This document shows, piece by piece, positions 18,519-27,859 of a DNA stretch of 64,000 nt; position 1 is the stretch's first letter, and the number at the start of each line of letters is the position of its first letter. The notes under the pieces were generated by a model. The model was not told where the DNA came from and ran no database searches. It saw only the letters and a program-made list of their open reading frames with translations. This stretch comes from Berkiella sp963803015 (GTDB lineage: Bacteria; Pseudomonadota; Gammaproteobacteria; Berkiellales; Berkiellaceae). The stretch lies in the NCBI GenBank assembly GCA_963803015.1, contig CAWDKV010000003.1:496001-560000 (forward strand), in the 5' to 3' direction. A program made the position numbers and the translations under genes.

Positions 18519-19103
18519 TCAGTCTTTGGGGAGCTGCAATACGCGCTCTATGCGTTTATCTGGAATGAGCCACATAATGGCCACGAACACATAGAGTGCT
18601 TGAGAAATCCATTGGTGAAAAAATGCCATCGCTATGCCGATGGCATAAAAGAAGATGGATAAGTTTCCTTTGAAATCTTTGCCGATAGCGCGTGCCATAA
18701 GAGAAGATTTGCCTTCCGTTAGAATGATCATTCTTTCCAGTATTTCATAAGCGATAGCCGCCATCATTAATACGACACCATAAATTGCAGTCGGTAATGG
18801 TGCAAAATGGTTTTCCCCCATCCAACCTGTAACAAAAGGAAACAGGGATAGCCAAAATAGCAAATGCAGATTTGCCCATAAGACACGCCCAGAGACTTTT
18901 TCAGTCGCATGAAACATGTGGTGATGATTGTTCCAGTAGATGCCAATGTAGACGAAACTTAATGCATAGCAAATAAATACAGGGAGTAATGGCCGCAGTG
19001 CAGCTAAGTTCTCACTTTGCGGCACCTTGAGCTCTAATACCATGATAGTGATGATAATAGCCAATACACCATCACTAAAAGCTTCTAGACGATTTGTTCC
19101 CAT
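18519..19103 (-). CDS. TMEM175-family potassium channel (DUF1211)
   Basis: A 194-residue membrane protein with five to six hydrophobic segments. The N-terminal RLEAFSDGVLAIIITIMVLE contains the FSDG-x-x-AI motif that lines the pore of bacterial TMEM175 channels. Length is normal for the prokaryotic single-repeat form. It converges on the sugar amidotransferase with only 15 bp between them and is divergent from the Mg2+ ATPase. No operon partner is seen. A role in ion homeostasis together with the adjacent ATPase is possible but not shown. Confidence 0.8.
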   Translation of the reverse strand: MGTNRLEAFSDGVLAIIITIMVLELKVPQSENLAALRPLLPVFICYALSFVYIGIYWNNHHHMFHATEKVSGRVLWANLHLLFWLSLFPFVTGWMGENHFAPLPTAIYGVVLMMAAIAYEILERMIILTEGKSSLMARAIGKDFKGNLSIFFYAIGIAMAFFHQWISQALYVFVAIMWLIPDKRIERVLQLPKD

Positions 19104-19267
19104 GTTTTCACTTGTTATCTAGCGGTACGCTTACTTTATTATAACTGAATCAATGATAAACTTTTTTTCAGCCGTATTGTTCTAAATAAATAACCAGTTT
19201 TCTGCGCAAAAGTTGTTGTAGCGTATTATTCTTAAAAAACCTCCCATAAATAACTGTTGCAGAACTT

Positions 19268-21829
19268 ATGACAGATAATCTTAGTGTTTATATTGCTCTC
19301 AGCCAAGAGCAACTGTTAGAAAAGATTAATAGTTCTAGAGAGGGGTTGAGCAATGCCCAAGCACAGCAACGATTAAAACAGTTTGGTTATAATGAAGTTG
19401 AAAAGCTGCGTAAAAGATCACTCATTGTCGAATCGTTAGTTCGATCAGTTAATCCTTTAGTATTTATTTTATTGCTTTCAGCTCTTGTTTCTAGTTTAAC
19501 AGGAGAAGCTTCAAGCGGTATCATCATTTCAATCATTGTGTTCTTGAGTATTGTTATTGATTATGTACAAAGTCATCGTTCCTTTTTGGCTATCGAGCGA
19601 TTACGTATACAAGTGGCGCATACAGCCACCGTATTTCGAGATAAGATCTGGAAAGAATTATTAACGCGGGAATTAGTTCCTGGTGACATTATTCAATTGA
19701 ATGCAGGTGATATGGTTCCTGCAGATTCAATTTTATTAACCGCTAATGATTTGCATGTGCAACAAGCAGCCTTGACAGGAGAATCCCTACCGATTGAAAA
19801 AGAGATCTCTTTGGATGGTCTGAAAACGCAAAATCCTTTTGAAGCTACTAACGTGGTTTTTTGTGGATCATCCATTGTCAGTGGTAAGGCAACGGCACTT
19901 GTAGTCACAACTGGACTCAATACTGAGTTTGGTCAAATTGAAAAAGATTTAACTAAACATGCTCCCCCCACAGAATTTGAACTCGGGATTGTTCGTTTTG
20001 GGTTATTCATAAGTAAAACGATTATGTTCTTAGTTTTATTTGTCTTTTTAGTATGCATTTATCTTAAACGTAATCTTATGGAATCTTTACTATTTTCTGT
20101 TGCATTGGCGGTGGGGCTAACACCCGAATTTTTGCCGATGATTACCACGGTAACCCTGGCAACGGGTGCTGTGCGGATGTCTAAATTAAAAGTTATCGTC
20201 AAAAATTTAGCTTCAATACAGAACTTTGGAAGCATAGATATTCTATGCAGTGATAAAACGGGCACATTGACAACGGGTAGCATGTCTTTGGTTCAATACT
20301 TGAGTGTAGAAGGGAAATCTTCTGAAAGAACCCTTTTATACGCATACCTAAACAGTTTATATCAAAGTGAAATAACAAAACCAATTAATGAAGCCATTTT
20401 ACAGCATGTGAATATTAATCCCATCGATATTGCTGTGTTGCAGCATGCACATCCAGACGTTAATCCTTATCATAAAATAGACGAAATTCCCTTTGATTTC
20501 GAACGTCGTTGTTCCAGCGTAGTGGTCGAACAGCAAGGAAACCGTATTCTAATTAGCAAAGGCGCACCTGAAAGTATATTACCACTTTGTGTTAGTTATG
20601 ATAGCGATGAAAAATCGTTACCATTAGATCAATCTGTTAAGGGGCAATGCGTAAAGCTGTATGAGTCTTTAAACAGTAAAGGCTATCGACTGTTAGCAAT
20701 TGGTTATCGTCAACTCCCTCAGCAAAGCGCCTATCACGTCAATGACGAAACCAATTTAATCTTATCAGGATTTTTAGTATTTTCTGATCCGGTGCAGCCT
20801 GAAGTCGCTAATGTTGTTAAAGATTTAGCCGCGGCAGGTGTCAGTATGAAAATTCTTACGGGTGATAATGAATTAGTAGCTAGCACAATTTGTCAACAAG
20901 TTGGCATTAGTACTGACCAAATCTTGCTTGGAGAGCAAATTGAGAAGATGACGTTACAAGAATTAATGCTAAAAGCAGAGAGTTGTCAGCTCTTTGCTCG
21001 CGTAAAACCGAGCCAAAAGCAGCAGATCATCGCTGCTTTGCGTCAGCGTGGCCATGTCGTGGGGTATATGGGGGATGGGATCAACGATGCTCCTTCTTTG
21101 CATACCGCAGATGTCGGGATATCTGTTGCCGGAGCTGTAGATGTCGCAAAAGAATCTGCAAGTATTATTTTACTTGAAAACAATTTGCAGGTTCTTCTCA
21201 ATGGGATCTTAGAAGGACGGAAAGCTTTTGGTAATATTATGAAATATTTAATGATGGGTACAAGTTCAAATTTTGGCAACATGTTCAGTATGGCAGGCGC
21301 AGTAGTATTTTTAACATTCCTACCGATGTTACCTATGCAAATTCTGCTAAATAATTTGCTCTATGATATCTCGCAACTCAGCATACCCACTGATAGAGTG
21401 GATGACAAGTTCATTCGTAAACCACGTCATTGGGATATTGATATTATACGAAAATTTATGTTCTATATAGGACCTATTAGCTCAATTTTCGATTTTTTAA
21501 CTTTCTATGTGATGATAAAAGTTTTTTCTTCTTCAGAAACGCTATTTCATACGGGTTGGTTTGTCGAGTCGCTCGCCACGCAAACTTTAGTGATATTTGT
21601 GATTCGAACTGCTGGATCGCCCTTTAAAAATCTTCCTAGCCTACCACTTTTAATTAGTGTCATCAGCATCGTACTGATTGGCGTATTCTTACCCTTCAGT
21701 GTTTTTGCTCCATTACTTGGTTTTGTGCCACTACCTCTTAACTATTTTATTTTTCTAGTCTTGGCAACTGGAATATATCTAGCAATGGTGCAAGTAGTTA
21801 AGAATAAATTGATGTGGAAATGGATTTAA
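19268..21829 (+). CDS. mgtA: Magnesium-translocating P-type ATPase
   Basis: An 853-residue P3B-type ATPase. It has a cation-ATPase N-domain, TGES near 171 in the actuator domain, the phosphorylated Asp in SDKTGTLT near 329, GDGINDAPS near 604 and about ten membrane segments. The family imports Mg2+ at the inner membrane under low-Mg2+ conditions. E. coli MgtA is about 45 residues longer, mostly at the N-terminus. The 164-bp upstream region is AT-rich and shared with the divergent channel gene. I could not identify a defined Mg2+-responsive leader in it. Confidence 0.88.
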   Translation: MTDNLSVYIALSQEQLLEKINSSREGLSNAQAQQRLKQFGYNEVEKLRKRSLIVESLVRSVNPLVFILLLSALVSSLTGEASSGIIISIIVFLSIVIDYVQSHRSFLAIERLRIQVAHTATVFRDKIWKELLTRELVPGDIIQLNAGDMVPADSILLTANDLHVQQAALTGESLPIEKEISLDGLKTQNPFEATNVVFCGSSIVSGKATALVVTTGLNTEFGQIEKDLTKHAPPTEFELGIVRFGLFISKTIMFLVLFVFLVCIYLKRNLMESLLFSVALAVGLTPEFLPMITTVTLATGAVRMSKLKVIVKNLASIQNFGSIDILCSDKTGTLTTGSMSLVQYLSVEGKSSERTLLYAYLNSLYQSEITKPINEAILQHVNINPIDIAVLQHAHPDVNPYHKIDEIPFDFERRCSSVVVEQQGNRILISKGAPESILPLCVSYDSDEKSLPLDQSVKGQCVKLYESLNSKGYRLLAIGYRQLPQQSAYHVNDETNLILSGFLVFSDPVQPEVANVVKDLAAAGVSMKILTGDNELVASTICQQVGISTDQILLGEQIEKMTLQELMLKAESCQLFARVKPSQKQQIIAALRQRGHVVGYMGDGINDAPSLHTADVGISVAGAVDVAKESASIILLENNLQVLLNGILEGRKAFGNIMKYLMMGTSSNFGNMFSMAGAVVFLTFLPMLPMQILLNNLLYDISQLSIPTDRVDDKFIRKPRHWDIDIIRKFMFYIGPISSIFDFLTFYVMIKVFSSSETLFHTGWFVESLATQTLVIFVIRTAGSPFKNLPSLPLLISVISIVLIGVFLPFSVFAPLLGFVPLPLNYFIFLVLATGIYLAMVQVVKNKLMWKWI

Positions 21830-21848
21830 CCATTAACTGTATTAAAAA

Positions 21849-22100
21849 TTAAGGGTTATTTTTTGGAGGAACCTCAGTCTTGCCTTGAGATTGATTTTGA
21901 CACTTTTGAGTGCTGCAAAACAGCGATTTTAATTTAGCTTTGAAAGAGTTAAAATACAGCTTAATGGTTAGCATCCCACCGATGAGTGAAGCTAAAAGCA
22001 TTTGTAGAAGAAAGCTGCCTGAGCCAGGATCAATATAAGCATGGGCACAAGGGGCGAAGGCAAATAGTGATAATAGTAGGCAAACGACAGTTGCTTTCAT
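21849..22100 (-). CDS. Small exported membrane protein with YIDPGSGS motif
   Basis: An 83-residue protein with an N-terminal signal peptide ending FAPCAHA, then YIDPGSGSFLLQMLLASLIGG and a second hydrophobic segment, followed by a basic tail. The YIDPG(S/T)GS motif is found in small proteins that often accompany membrane-bound sulfatase/phosphotransferase-like genes, and such a gene is divergent at 22220. I infer a shared role at the inner membrane or periplasm. Its enzymatic function, if any, is unknown. AAGGATTAT precedes the start. Confidence 0.7.
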   Translation of the reverse strand: MKATVVCLLLSLFAFAPCAHAYIDPGSGSFLLQMLLASLIGGMLTIKLYFNSFKAKLKSLFCSTQKCQNQSQGKTEVPPKNNP

Positions 22101-22219
22101 AGATAATCCTTTTCAAGAGAATTTTTTGCTGTCATATCTAACCATAAAATTTCATGAGATGAAAGTATTCAAATTTTATGTTGGGCGACTTGGTAAAATT
22201 TAAAGAGGTCAATATTTCA

Positions 22220-23821
22220 ATGCAAACAAAAGTAACAAATTCAAGATGGTTGGTATGGGCAACGCTAGGCATTCTCATTTTTCAGTTTGTTGCTGATTTT
22301 ATTGCGTTTAATTATTACCAAGCTTCCTTTTCGTTAATAAGATGTATCTGTTACTTTTTGATCATTTTTGTCTTGGCTTTGGGCTTAGTTTCTGTCGGTA
22401 AAAAGCTAATTGGCAAAAAATATGAATTAGCGCTTGCCTTTACTATTGGTTTTTGTCTTTTATTTATATTTGACAACTACGTTGTGGAAGCGACATTACG
22501 TACGCTAATGGGTGAACATTTTCGTTTTAGGTTTGTCATTTTGGCAGATGGTTTGGCTATTCTCTTATTTTCGGGATTAGCTTTTCTTATCAGCCAATTT
22601 AAAACGTTTTCTTACGCGTTTTTGGGCACCTTATTCTGTATGAGTCTTTTTAATTTATTTTCAATTGAAAATCAGGCAGTTCGATATGAAGCACTCGATG
22701 TAAAAGAATATACCAGCTTCGCCAAAACCTCAGATTCTTCTCTAAAAAATAAACCGAATGTTTATTATCTTGTACCCGACGCTTTTACTGGTACAGAAAT
22801 GTTTAACCAACTTTCTGATATTAAGTTATCAATAGATAAAGATTTAGAAAAAAGAGGGTTTCGGGTTATTCATAACGCTTATGCCAATGCCTCTGCCACT
22901 TTATTATCTTTACCGCAGGTGTACTCCATGAATTACCTGTTTAAAGAAGGTGATGTGATTAATGGCAAAAAATTGACAGAATTAGGAAATTTGTATCAGC
23001 AAGAAAGTCCTGTGACGAGGGAGTTTCGGCGCCGTGGTTATAAATTCTATCGTTTAGCTGATGCTATGACTGGGCATTGCTTTGGCACGGAAGATAAGTG
23101 CATTCGAAAGCTAAGTTTACTGACTACACAAGATATCGTGTTTATGAATCGCACCTTAATCCCAAGTGTGTTGGCGCATAAATTATGGTGGTCTAAAGGC
23201 TTAATCCCAGGGCAAATGGAGATGCATGAATTTATTCCCTTTTTACCTTCTGCTGCCGATGGCCCGTTGTTTTTGATTGGACATTTTGCATTGCCTCATA
23301 ATCCTTACCGGTTTGATAAGGAGTGTAAATCCTTGGGTTATGCTTCTGTTTTTACTTCAATTCAAGCCTATTTTGATAGCAAGCCTGGAAAGGATAGATT
23401 TAATCTCCATCAAGGACAAAGCCTTTGTGCAGAAAAATTACTCACAAAGCTTATCGATGGCATTAAAGAAAGAGATCCGCATGCCATCATTATTGTGCAA
23501 GCGGATCATGGCTCTCAATGTTTTTTTGATCCCGAGCTGTTGCATTTTGAAGAGTTGACTAAAAATAATTTATATGAAAATTTTAATATTCTTTACGCTT
23601 TTCATGGTCCAGAGAGTCTTACGAAACAACTCTATGATGGTTTCTCTCCGGTTAATACTTTTCGGTTAGTCTTTGCCTGGCTGGACGGTCAAGAGCCTGA
23701 GTTACTAAAACATCGTTCATTTTATGGTGTCATCCATAAAAAGGTATTAGAAGAAAACAAAGCACGTTATGTGATGAAAGAGTGGTTTGATGCGCCAGTG
23801 CCAAATAAAGCAGCAGGCTAG
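22220..23821 (+). CDS. Membrane-anchored sulfatase-fold hydrolase/transferase
   Basis: A 533-residue protein. About five N-terminal membrane segments (residues 10-150) are followed by a periplasmic alkaline-phosphatase/sulfatase-type domain: NVYYLVPDAFTGTEMF near 190 supplies the first metal Asp, FLIGHFALPHNPYRF near 350 a conserved His, and IIVQADHGSQ near 430 the D-H-G metal pair. Members of this fold transfer phosphoethanolamine or phosphoglycerol, or cleave sulfate or phosphate esters. The ATG at 22220 has AAAGAGGT upstream and is preferred over an ATG at 22178 that lacks one. A surface-glycan modification is likely; the group transferred is unknown. Confidence 0.7.
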   Translation: MQTKVTNSRWLVWATLGILIFQFVADFIAFNYYQASFSLIRCICYFLIIFVLALGLVSVGKKLIGKKYELALAFTIGFCLLFIFDNYVVEATLRTLMGEHFRFRFVILADGLAILLFSGLAFLISQFKTFSYAFLGTLFCMSLFNLFSIENQAVRYEALDVKEYTSFAKTSDSSLKNKPNVYYLVPDAFTGTEMFNQLSDIKLSIDKDLEKRGFRVIHNAYANASATLLSLPQVYSMNYLFKEGDVINGKKLTELGNLYQQESPVTREFRRRGYKFYRLADAMTGHCFGTEDKCIRKLSLLTTQDIVFMNRTLIPSVLAHKLWWSKGLIPGQMEMHEFIPFLPSAADGPLFLIGHFALPHNPYRFDKECKSLGYASVFTSIQAYFDSKPGKDRFNLHQGQSLCAEKLLTKLIDGIKERDPHAIIIVQADHGSQCFFDPELLHFEELTKNNLYENFNILYAFHGPESLTKQLYDGFSPVNTFRLVFAWLDGQEPELLKHRSFYGVIHKKVLEENKARYVMKEWFDAPVPNKAAG

Positions 23822-23849
23822 AATTTACGATGTGTAAAGAGGTATTTTC

Positions 23850-25238
23850 ATGACTTCTACTGATTTTAGTTGGGATTTAGGCTCTTTTAGAGATCCAGCT
23901 GGTGGAGTATTTTTTTCTAACGGATCTGTCTTTCGCTCGATGTCGGAAGAGGTGAGAGAGGAGGTCAACAAGCTGTTTGATTCCTATTTTTTTCAAAAGC
24001 TCATGGGCGCAGGGGATGTTATTCAAAGTCATTTGATTAAAAATACATTTGATATACCTGGTGAGACTATCATCCAGCATGAGAACATCCCCTTTATAAG
24101 TTACCCCTTTGAGTGGTCATTTAGCATGCTCAAGGATGCAGCTTTATCGACTTTGAATCTTCTTAAGACATGTATTCAAAATGGTTTTATTTTAAAAGAC
24201 GGTACGGCTTGGAATTTGACTTATTATCAGGGAAAAATGGTTTTTTTTGATATTTTGTCTATAGAGAGCTATCAAGAAGGGCAAGCTTGGAATGGCTATC
24301 AACAATTTTGCCAAGAATTTCTCTATCCTTTGCTTTTAAAAGCACATAAAAACCTTAATTTTAATGATTATTTTAAAGGGTCATTATGTGGCATTGATAT
24401 AAAACTCATGGATAAAATATTTCATTTAAGAGATATTTTCAAGCCAGGTGTTTTCAAGCATGTCTATTTAAACGCACGATTGACCAGCAATAAAAAAATA
24501 AATGCTTCTACTATAAATAAAAAATATAAGCTTTCTCAATTTGCGTTGCTTGCTTTGGTAGAAGACTTGTTAAGCATTGTGCAAAAATTGGATTATCGTT
24601 CGAATCATTCTGTTTGGATTGATTATGCGAGCAATAATACTTATACCGCCCAAGATGAAAACGAGAAGGTAGATTTTGTTAAAGCATTTTTATCCACTTT
24701 GCCAAATCATTCTAATATTGTTGATTTGGGCTGTAACACGGGAAAATATTCTTTTATAGCAAGTCAAGATCATGAGGTTGTGGCTTGCGATCTGGATACA
24801 GATTGCATTGATGATATTTATAAAAAGATGAGTAAGGAACAAAATAAATCAATCACGCCGCTCGTCTTGAATCTAATGAACCCAAGCGCTAATGCGGGCT
24901 GGGGCTTAACTGAACGCAAGTCCATTTTTGAGCGCATTAAAGCAGATGGATTTTTATCTTTAGCACTTATTCATCATTTATGTATAGCTAATAACATTCC
25001 TATTGAGCATTACATTAAATTTTTACATCAAACAGCACCAGCTGGTGTTTTGGAATGGGTTGAAAAAGAGGACCCGATGGTGAAATTTTTATTGCGCAAC
25101 CGAAAAGATATTTTCTCCAATTACCATTGGGACTATTTTGCCCAAACAGTGAATAAATATTTTCATATAAAAGACATCAAAGTGCTCAACGGCGGCCATA
25201 GAAAGCTCTGTTGGCTTGAAAGAAAAGAGTTGCTCTAA
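23850..25238 (+). CDS. Kinase-like domain fused to SAM methyltransferase
   Basis: A 462-residue protein. The C-terminal half has the SAM-binding motif IVDLGCNTGKYSF near 290-302 and the acidic strand VVACDLDTD, so it is a class I methyltransferase. The N-terminal half carries KDGTAWN with Asp117 and Asn122 in D-x4-N spacing, followed by VFFDI with Asp134, the order of the catalytic loop and metal-binding Asp of kinase folds. The N-lobe is not recognised, so this may be a pseudokinase. Proteins related to nodulation NoeA have a similar architecture. The substrate is unknown. The end overlaps the convergent hisH-like gene by 4 bp. Confidence 0.6.
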   Translation: MTSTDFSWDLGSFRDPAGGVFFSNGSVFRSMSEEVREEVNKLFDSYFFQKLMGAGDVIQSHLIKNTFDIPGETIIQHENIPFISYPFEWSFSMLKDAALSTLNLLKTCIQNGFILKDGTAWNLTYYQGKMVFFDILSIESYQEGQAWNGYQQFCQEFLYPLLLKAHKNLNFNDYFKGSLCGIDIKLMDKIFHLRDIFKPGVFKHVYLNARLTSNKKINASTINKKYKLSQFALLALVEDLLSIVQKLDYRSNHSVWIDYASNNTYTAQDENEKVDFVKAFLSTLPNHSNIVDLGCNTGKYSFIASQDHEVVACDLDTDCIDDIYKKMSKEQNKSITPLVLNLMNPSANAGWGLTERKSIFERIKADGFLSLALIHHLCIANNIPIEHYIKFLHQTAPAGVLEWVEKEDPMVKFLLRNRKDIFSNYHWDYFAQTVNKYFHIKDIKVLNGGHRKLCWLERKELL

Positions 25239-25873
25239 AAGCTGCTCGCAATTTTTTGTAAAAATTTGAATAAATTGACACCGCTTTTTTCGGGATGAAA
25301 CTGGCAACCTATAATATTATCTTTCATCACCATGGCATGAATAACCTTGTCATGGTAAAGCGACGTGGCTAAGAGATGGCTCGTGTTTTCAGGTTCCGGA
25401 TGGTAGGAATGAACAAAATAAGCATATTTCCCTTCAAGTGAATCACTTGTAAGAAAATCCTGCGCTGCGATGTGTTGTTGATTCAGGATTAATTTTGACC
25501 AGCCAATGTGCGGCACTTTAAATTGAGAATGTTCGGGTACAATTTTTACCACCTTACCGGGTATCAAGCCCAGACCTGGTGTCATGCCATTTTCTTCGCT
25601 AGTGTCAAAAAATAATTGCATGCCAAGACAAATACCCAAGAGGGGCTTGCCAGTTTGGGCATGGCTTTTTAGAGGTTCAGCAAGTTCTTTCTCGATAAGT
25701 TGCTGCATCCCTTTTTGCATAGCACCCACACCAGGCAAAACGAGAAATTCGGCTTTGGCAATTTGTGCCGGCGTGGTCACAATCTCAACTTCAAAATCCA
25801 GATGCGTGAATATTTGCGCGACACTAAAAATATTGCCTAAGCCATAATTTACGACAGAAATCTTTTTAGCCAC
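25235..25873 (-). CDS. hisH: HisH-type glutamine amidotransferase for sugar amidination
   Basis: A 212-residue class I glutaminase with VLPGVGAMQKGMQ (oxyanion region), GICLGMQLFFD with the nucleophile Cys near 82, and CQFHPEKSG with the His-Glu pair near the C-terminus. It starts at GTG 25873, directly after the stop of hisF. In histidine synthesis it feeds ammonia to HisF. No other his genes are present, and a WbpG-type amidotransferase lies in the neighbouring operon, so it more likely supplies ammonia for the acetamidino group, as in Pseudomonas and Legionella O-antigen loci. Confidence 0.85.
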   Translation of the reverse strand: MAKKISVVNYGLGNIFSVAQIFTHLDFEVEIVTTPAQIAKAEFLVLPGVGAMQKGMQQLIEKELAEPLKSHAQTGKPLLGICLGMQLFFDTSEENGMTPGLGLIPGKVVKIVPEHSQFKVPHIGWSKLILNQQHIAAQDFLTSDSLEGKYAYFVHSYHPEPENTSHLLATSLYHDKVIHAMVMKDNIIGCQFHPEKSGVNLFKFLQKIASSF

Positions 25874-26632
25874 TTAGCACCTCACCTCAAAATCAAGCCT
25901 TAAAAGTTCTTGCCGAATGGTCTCTAACTGTAGAACGTTATAATGTAAAAGATTGGCTATTGCGATAGCATCGACTGCGGTTTGTTCAATTAAGTCTGTC
26001 ATATCAGCAAGTTTTCCCATGCCACCAGATGCGATGACCGGTATTTTTGCAATTTGCATCACTGCGTGTACCAGCGCAATATCAAACCCTTTTTTGGTAC
26101 CTTCTTTGTCGACAGAAGTTAATAATATTTCTCCTGCGCCGAGATCTTGGGCTTTTTTTACCCATTCTATGACATCTATACCCGTCTTTTCACGGCCATT
26201 ATCGATATAACATTCCCATTGATTGCTTGCAATTTGTTTGGCTTCAATCGATAACACAACACATTGCGTGCCAAAGTGGGTAGCGATTTCTGTGATAAGG
26301 GAGGGGTTTTTAATCGCTGCCGTATTAATGGCTAATTTATCTGCGCCACTCAAAAGTGCTGAGCGAGCGTCTTCAATAGTTCTAATGCCGCCGCCAACGG
26401 TGAAAGGAATAAAGATTTCTTGTGCGGTTTTTTTAACGATATCTAGAATATTATTTCGTTCATAAAGGCTTGCCACAGAATCAACATAGATGAGTTCATC
26501 AGCACCATCAGCGAAATATTTTTGCGCAAATAGGGTCGGAGGACCTAATACGCGTAATCCCTCAAGGTGAACGCCCTTGATAAGATTTGGCCCTTTTATA
26601 TCTAAGCGGGGAATAATCCTTATTTTACGCAT
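25874..26632 (-). CDS. hisF: HisF-type cyclase subunit for sugar amidination
   Basis: A 252-residue TIM-barrel protein. IIPRLDIKG (residues 6-14) carries the first conserved Asp, GGGIRTIEDA the phosphate-binding loop, and LTSVDKEGTKKG the second catalytic Asp. In O-antigen loci the HisF-like partner channels ammonia from HisH to the WbpG-type enzyme, not to the imidazole ring. It is translationally coupled to hisH (adjacent stop and start). It is divergent from the glycosyltransferase at 26747, with 114 bp between. A true histidine-pathway role cannot be excluded by sequence alone. Confidence 0.85.
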   Translation of the reverse strand: MRKIRIIPRLDIKGPNLIKGVHLEGLRVLGPPTLFAQKYFADGADELIYVDSVASLYERNNILDIVKKTAQEIFIPFTVGGGIRTIEDARSALLSGADKLAINTAAIKNPSLITEIATHFGTQCVVLSIEAKQIASNQWECYIDNGREKTGIDVIEWVKKAQDLGAGEILLTSVDKEGTKKGFDIALVHAVMQIAKIPVIASGGMGKLADMTDLIEQTAVDAIAIANLLHYNVLQLETIRQELLRLDFEVRC

Positions 26633-26746
26633 GACAAATACATACTATGATAAAATCACCAGTTGCGCAGTTTATCATGGTGTGAGCAATCAACGCTATT
26701 TAGGTCCTCTGCGCAGCAACATTTTCAGTTAGTTGACAGGTAGGTC

Positions 26747-27859
26747 ATGAAAACACTTTTTATTATACCGAGAGAAAAGGATGTCGCTCTAGGTGAGGGT
26801 CATTTTCGCACAGAAAATACAATTAAAGCTTTAGAACACTTAACGGATTTACATATCCTCTCTCTTGCGCCCCGCAAAATTATTCGGGATGAAAAACAAC
26901 AGGGCCGAACTTTCGCGTTTTACAAAAAATTTTTGCTCAATGATGCAAAATTTATTGTGCATTATGCCAAAAAGCAGGATATTAATGTCATTTGGTTTCA
27001 TGATGGGCATCTTTGTTACGCATTGATTAAACAAGTGCGCGCTTTAGTTAAAGATTTAAGATTAATAGCCGAGATTACGAGCGTGCCTTCAAGAAAAATG
27101 TTTCGTGAATTACCCTTTAAAGTGGGTAAAGGAAAAGATAAGAAAATCATTTCCCAGCTGATTAAAAAAGAAGAGGAAGAAAAGTCATTTGTCACTTTAT
27201 GTGATGTGGTTACAGCAAGTTCGGAATTTGAGGTCAACTATTATAGAAATTTAACCCAGCAAAGAGAAAAAATTGCGTTGTTTTCTCAAGTTGTCGATAT
27301 TCAAAATTATTCTAAAGGGGCTATTCAATCTTTGAAGAAACCCGCTTTATATATTGTTGGATCTTACGGCCCTGGAATAGAGGGTATGAGTTGGTCTACA
27401 AAATGGCTTTTCGAAGAAGTGCTGCCATTAGTCAAAAAGAAGCTGTTTCCTTTTCATTGTTATATAGCATGCCAGTCAGACAACACGACAGAAACAGAGT
27501 ATATTACTTTTATCGGAAAAGAGGATAGCGCTCTAACATATTTGCAGAATAGTGATGTAGCTTTAATTCCTTTGCAATTTGTACCTGGAAATGCGCTGAA
27601 TTTGTTACAGGCAGCAGGCTGCAACATTCCTATAGTCTCGACCACACTAGGGGCTCTGGGGCCTCCTGTTGAGGCAAATCAACACATTATGATAGCTGAC
27701 ACTGCAGAAGAATTTACTAATGCCATTATAAAATTGATTGAAGATAAACCATTTGCTAGATATATTGCTGAAAAGTGTTATCAGCTCGTTAATCAGCAGT
27801 TTGGGCTAGAGCGTTTAAAAAATGAAGCCAAAGAGATCTTGTCTAGGATGACCATATGA
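26747..27859 (+). CDS. Glycosyltransferase, GT4-like
   Basis: A 370-residue protein with a GT-B shape. The N-terminal Rossmann start is MKTLFIIPREKDVALGEGHFR, the mid-linker is PALYIVGSYGPGIEGMSW, and the C-terminal LLQAAGCNIPIVSTTLGALG (near 285-304) corresponds to the sugar-nucleotide loop with a divergent E-x7-E motif. It begins the second + strand glycan operon; the stop overlaps the cupin gene by 4 bp. The donor and acceptor are not known. Retaining GT4 is the best guess. Confidence 0.72.
   Translation: MKTLFIIPREKDVALGEGHFRTENTIKALEHLTDLHILSLAPRKIIRDEKQQGRTFAFYKKFLLNDAKFIVHYAKKQDINVIWFHDGHLCYALIKQVRALVKDLRLIAEITSVPSRKMFRELPFKVGKGKDKKIISQLIKKEEEEKSFVTLCDVVTASSEFEVNYYRNLTQQREKIALFSQVVDIQNYSKGAIQSLKKPALYIVGSYGPGIEGMSWSTKWLFEEVLPLVKKKLFPFHCYIACQSDNTTETEYITFIGKEDSALTYLQNSDVALIPLQFVPGNALNLLQAAGCNIPIVSTTLGALGPPVEANQHIMIADTAEEFTNAIIKLIEDKPFARYIAEKCYQLVNQQFGLERLKNEAKEILSRMTI

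Noticed and set aside
25235..26632. hisH/hisF as part of histidine biosynthesis
   Set aside because: No other his genes are in the window, and the WbpG-type partner is nearby. The sugar-amidination role is preferred, but the alternative is noted as the test.
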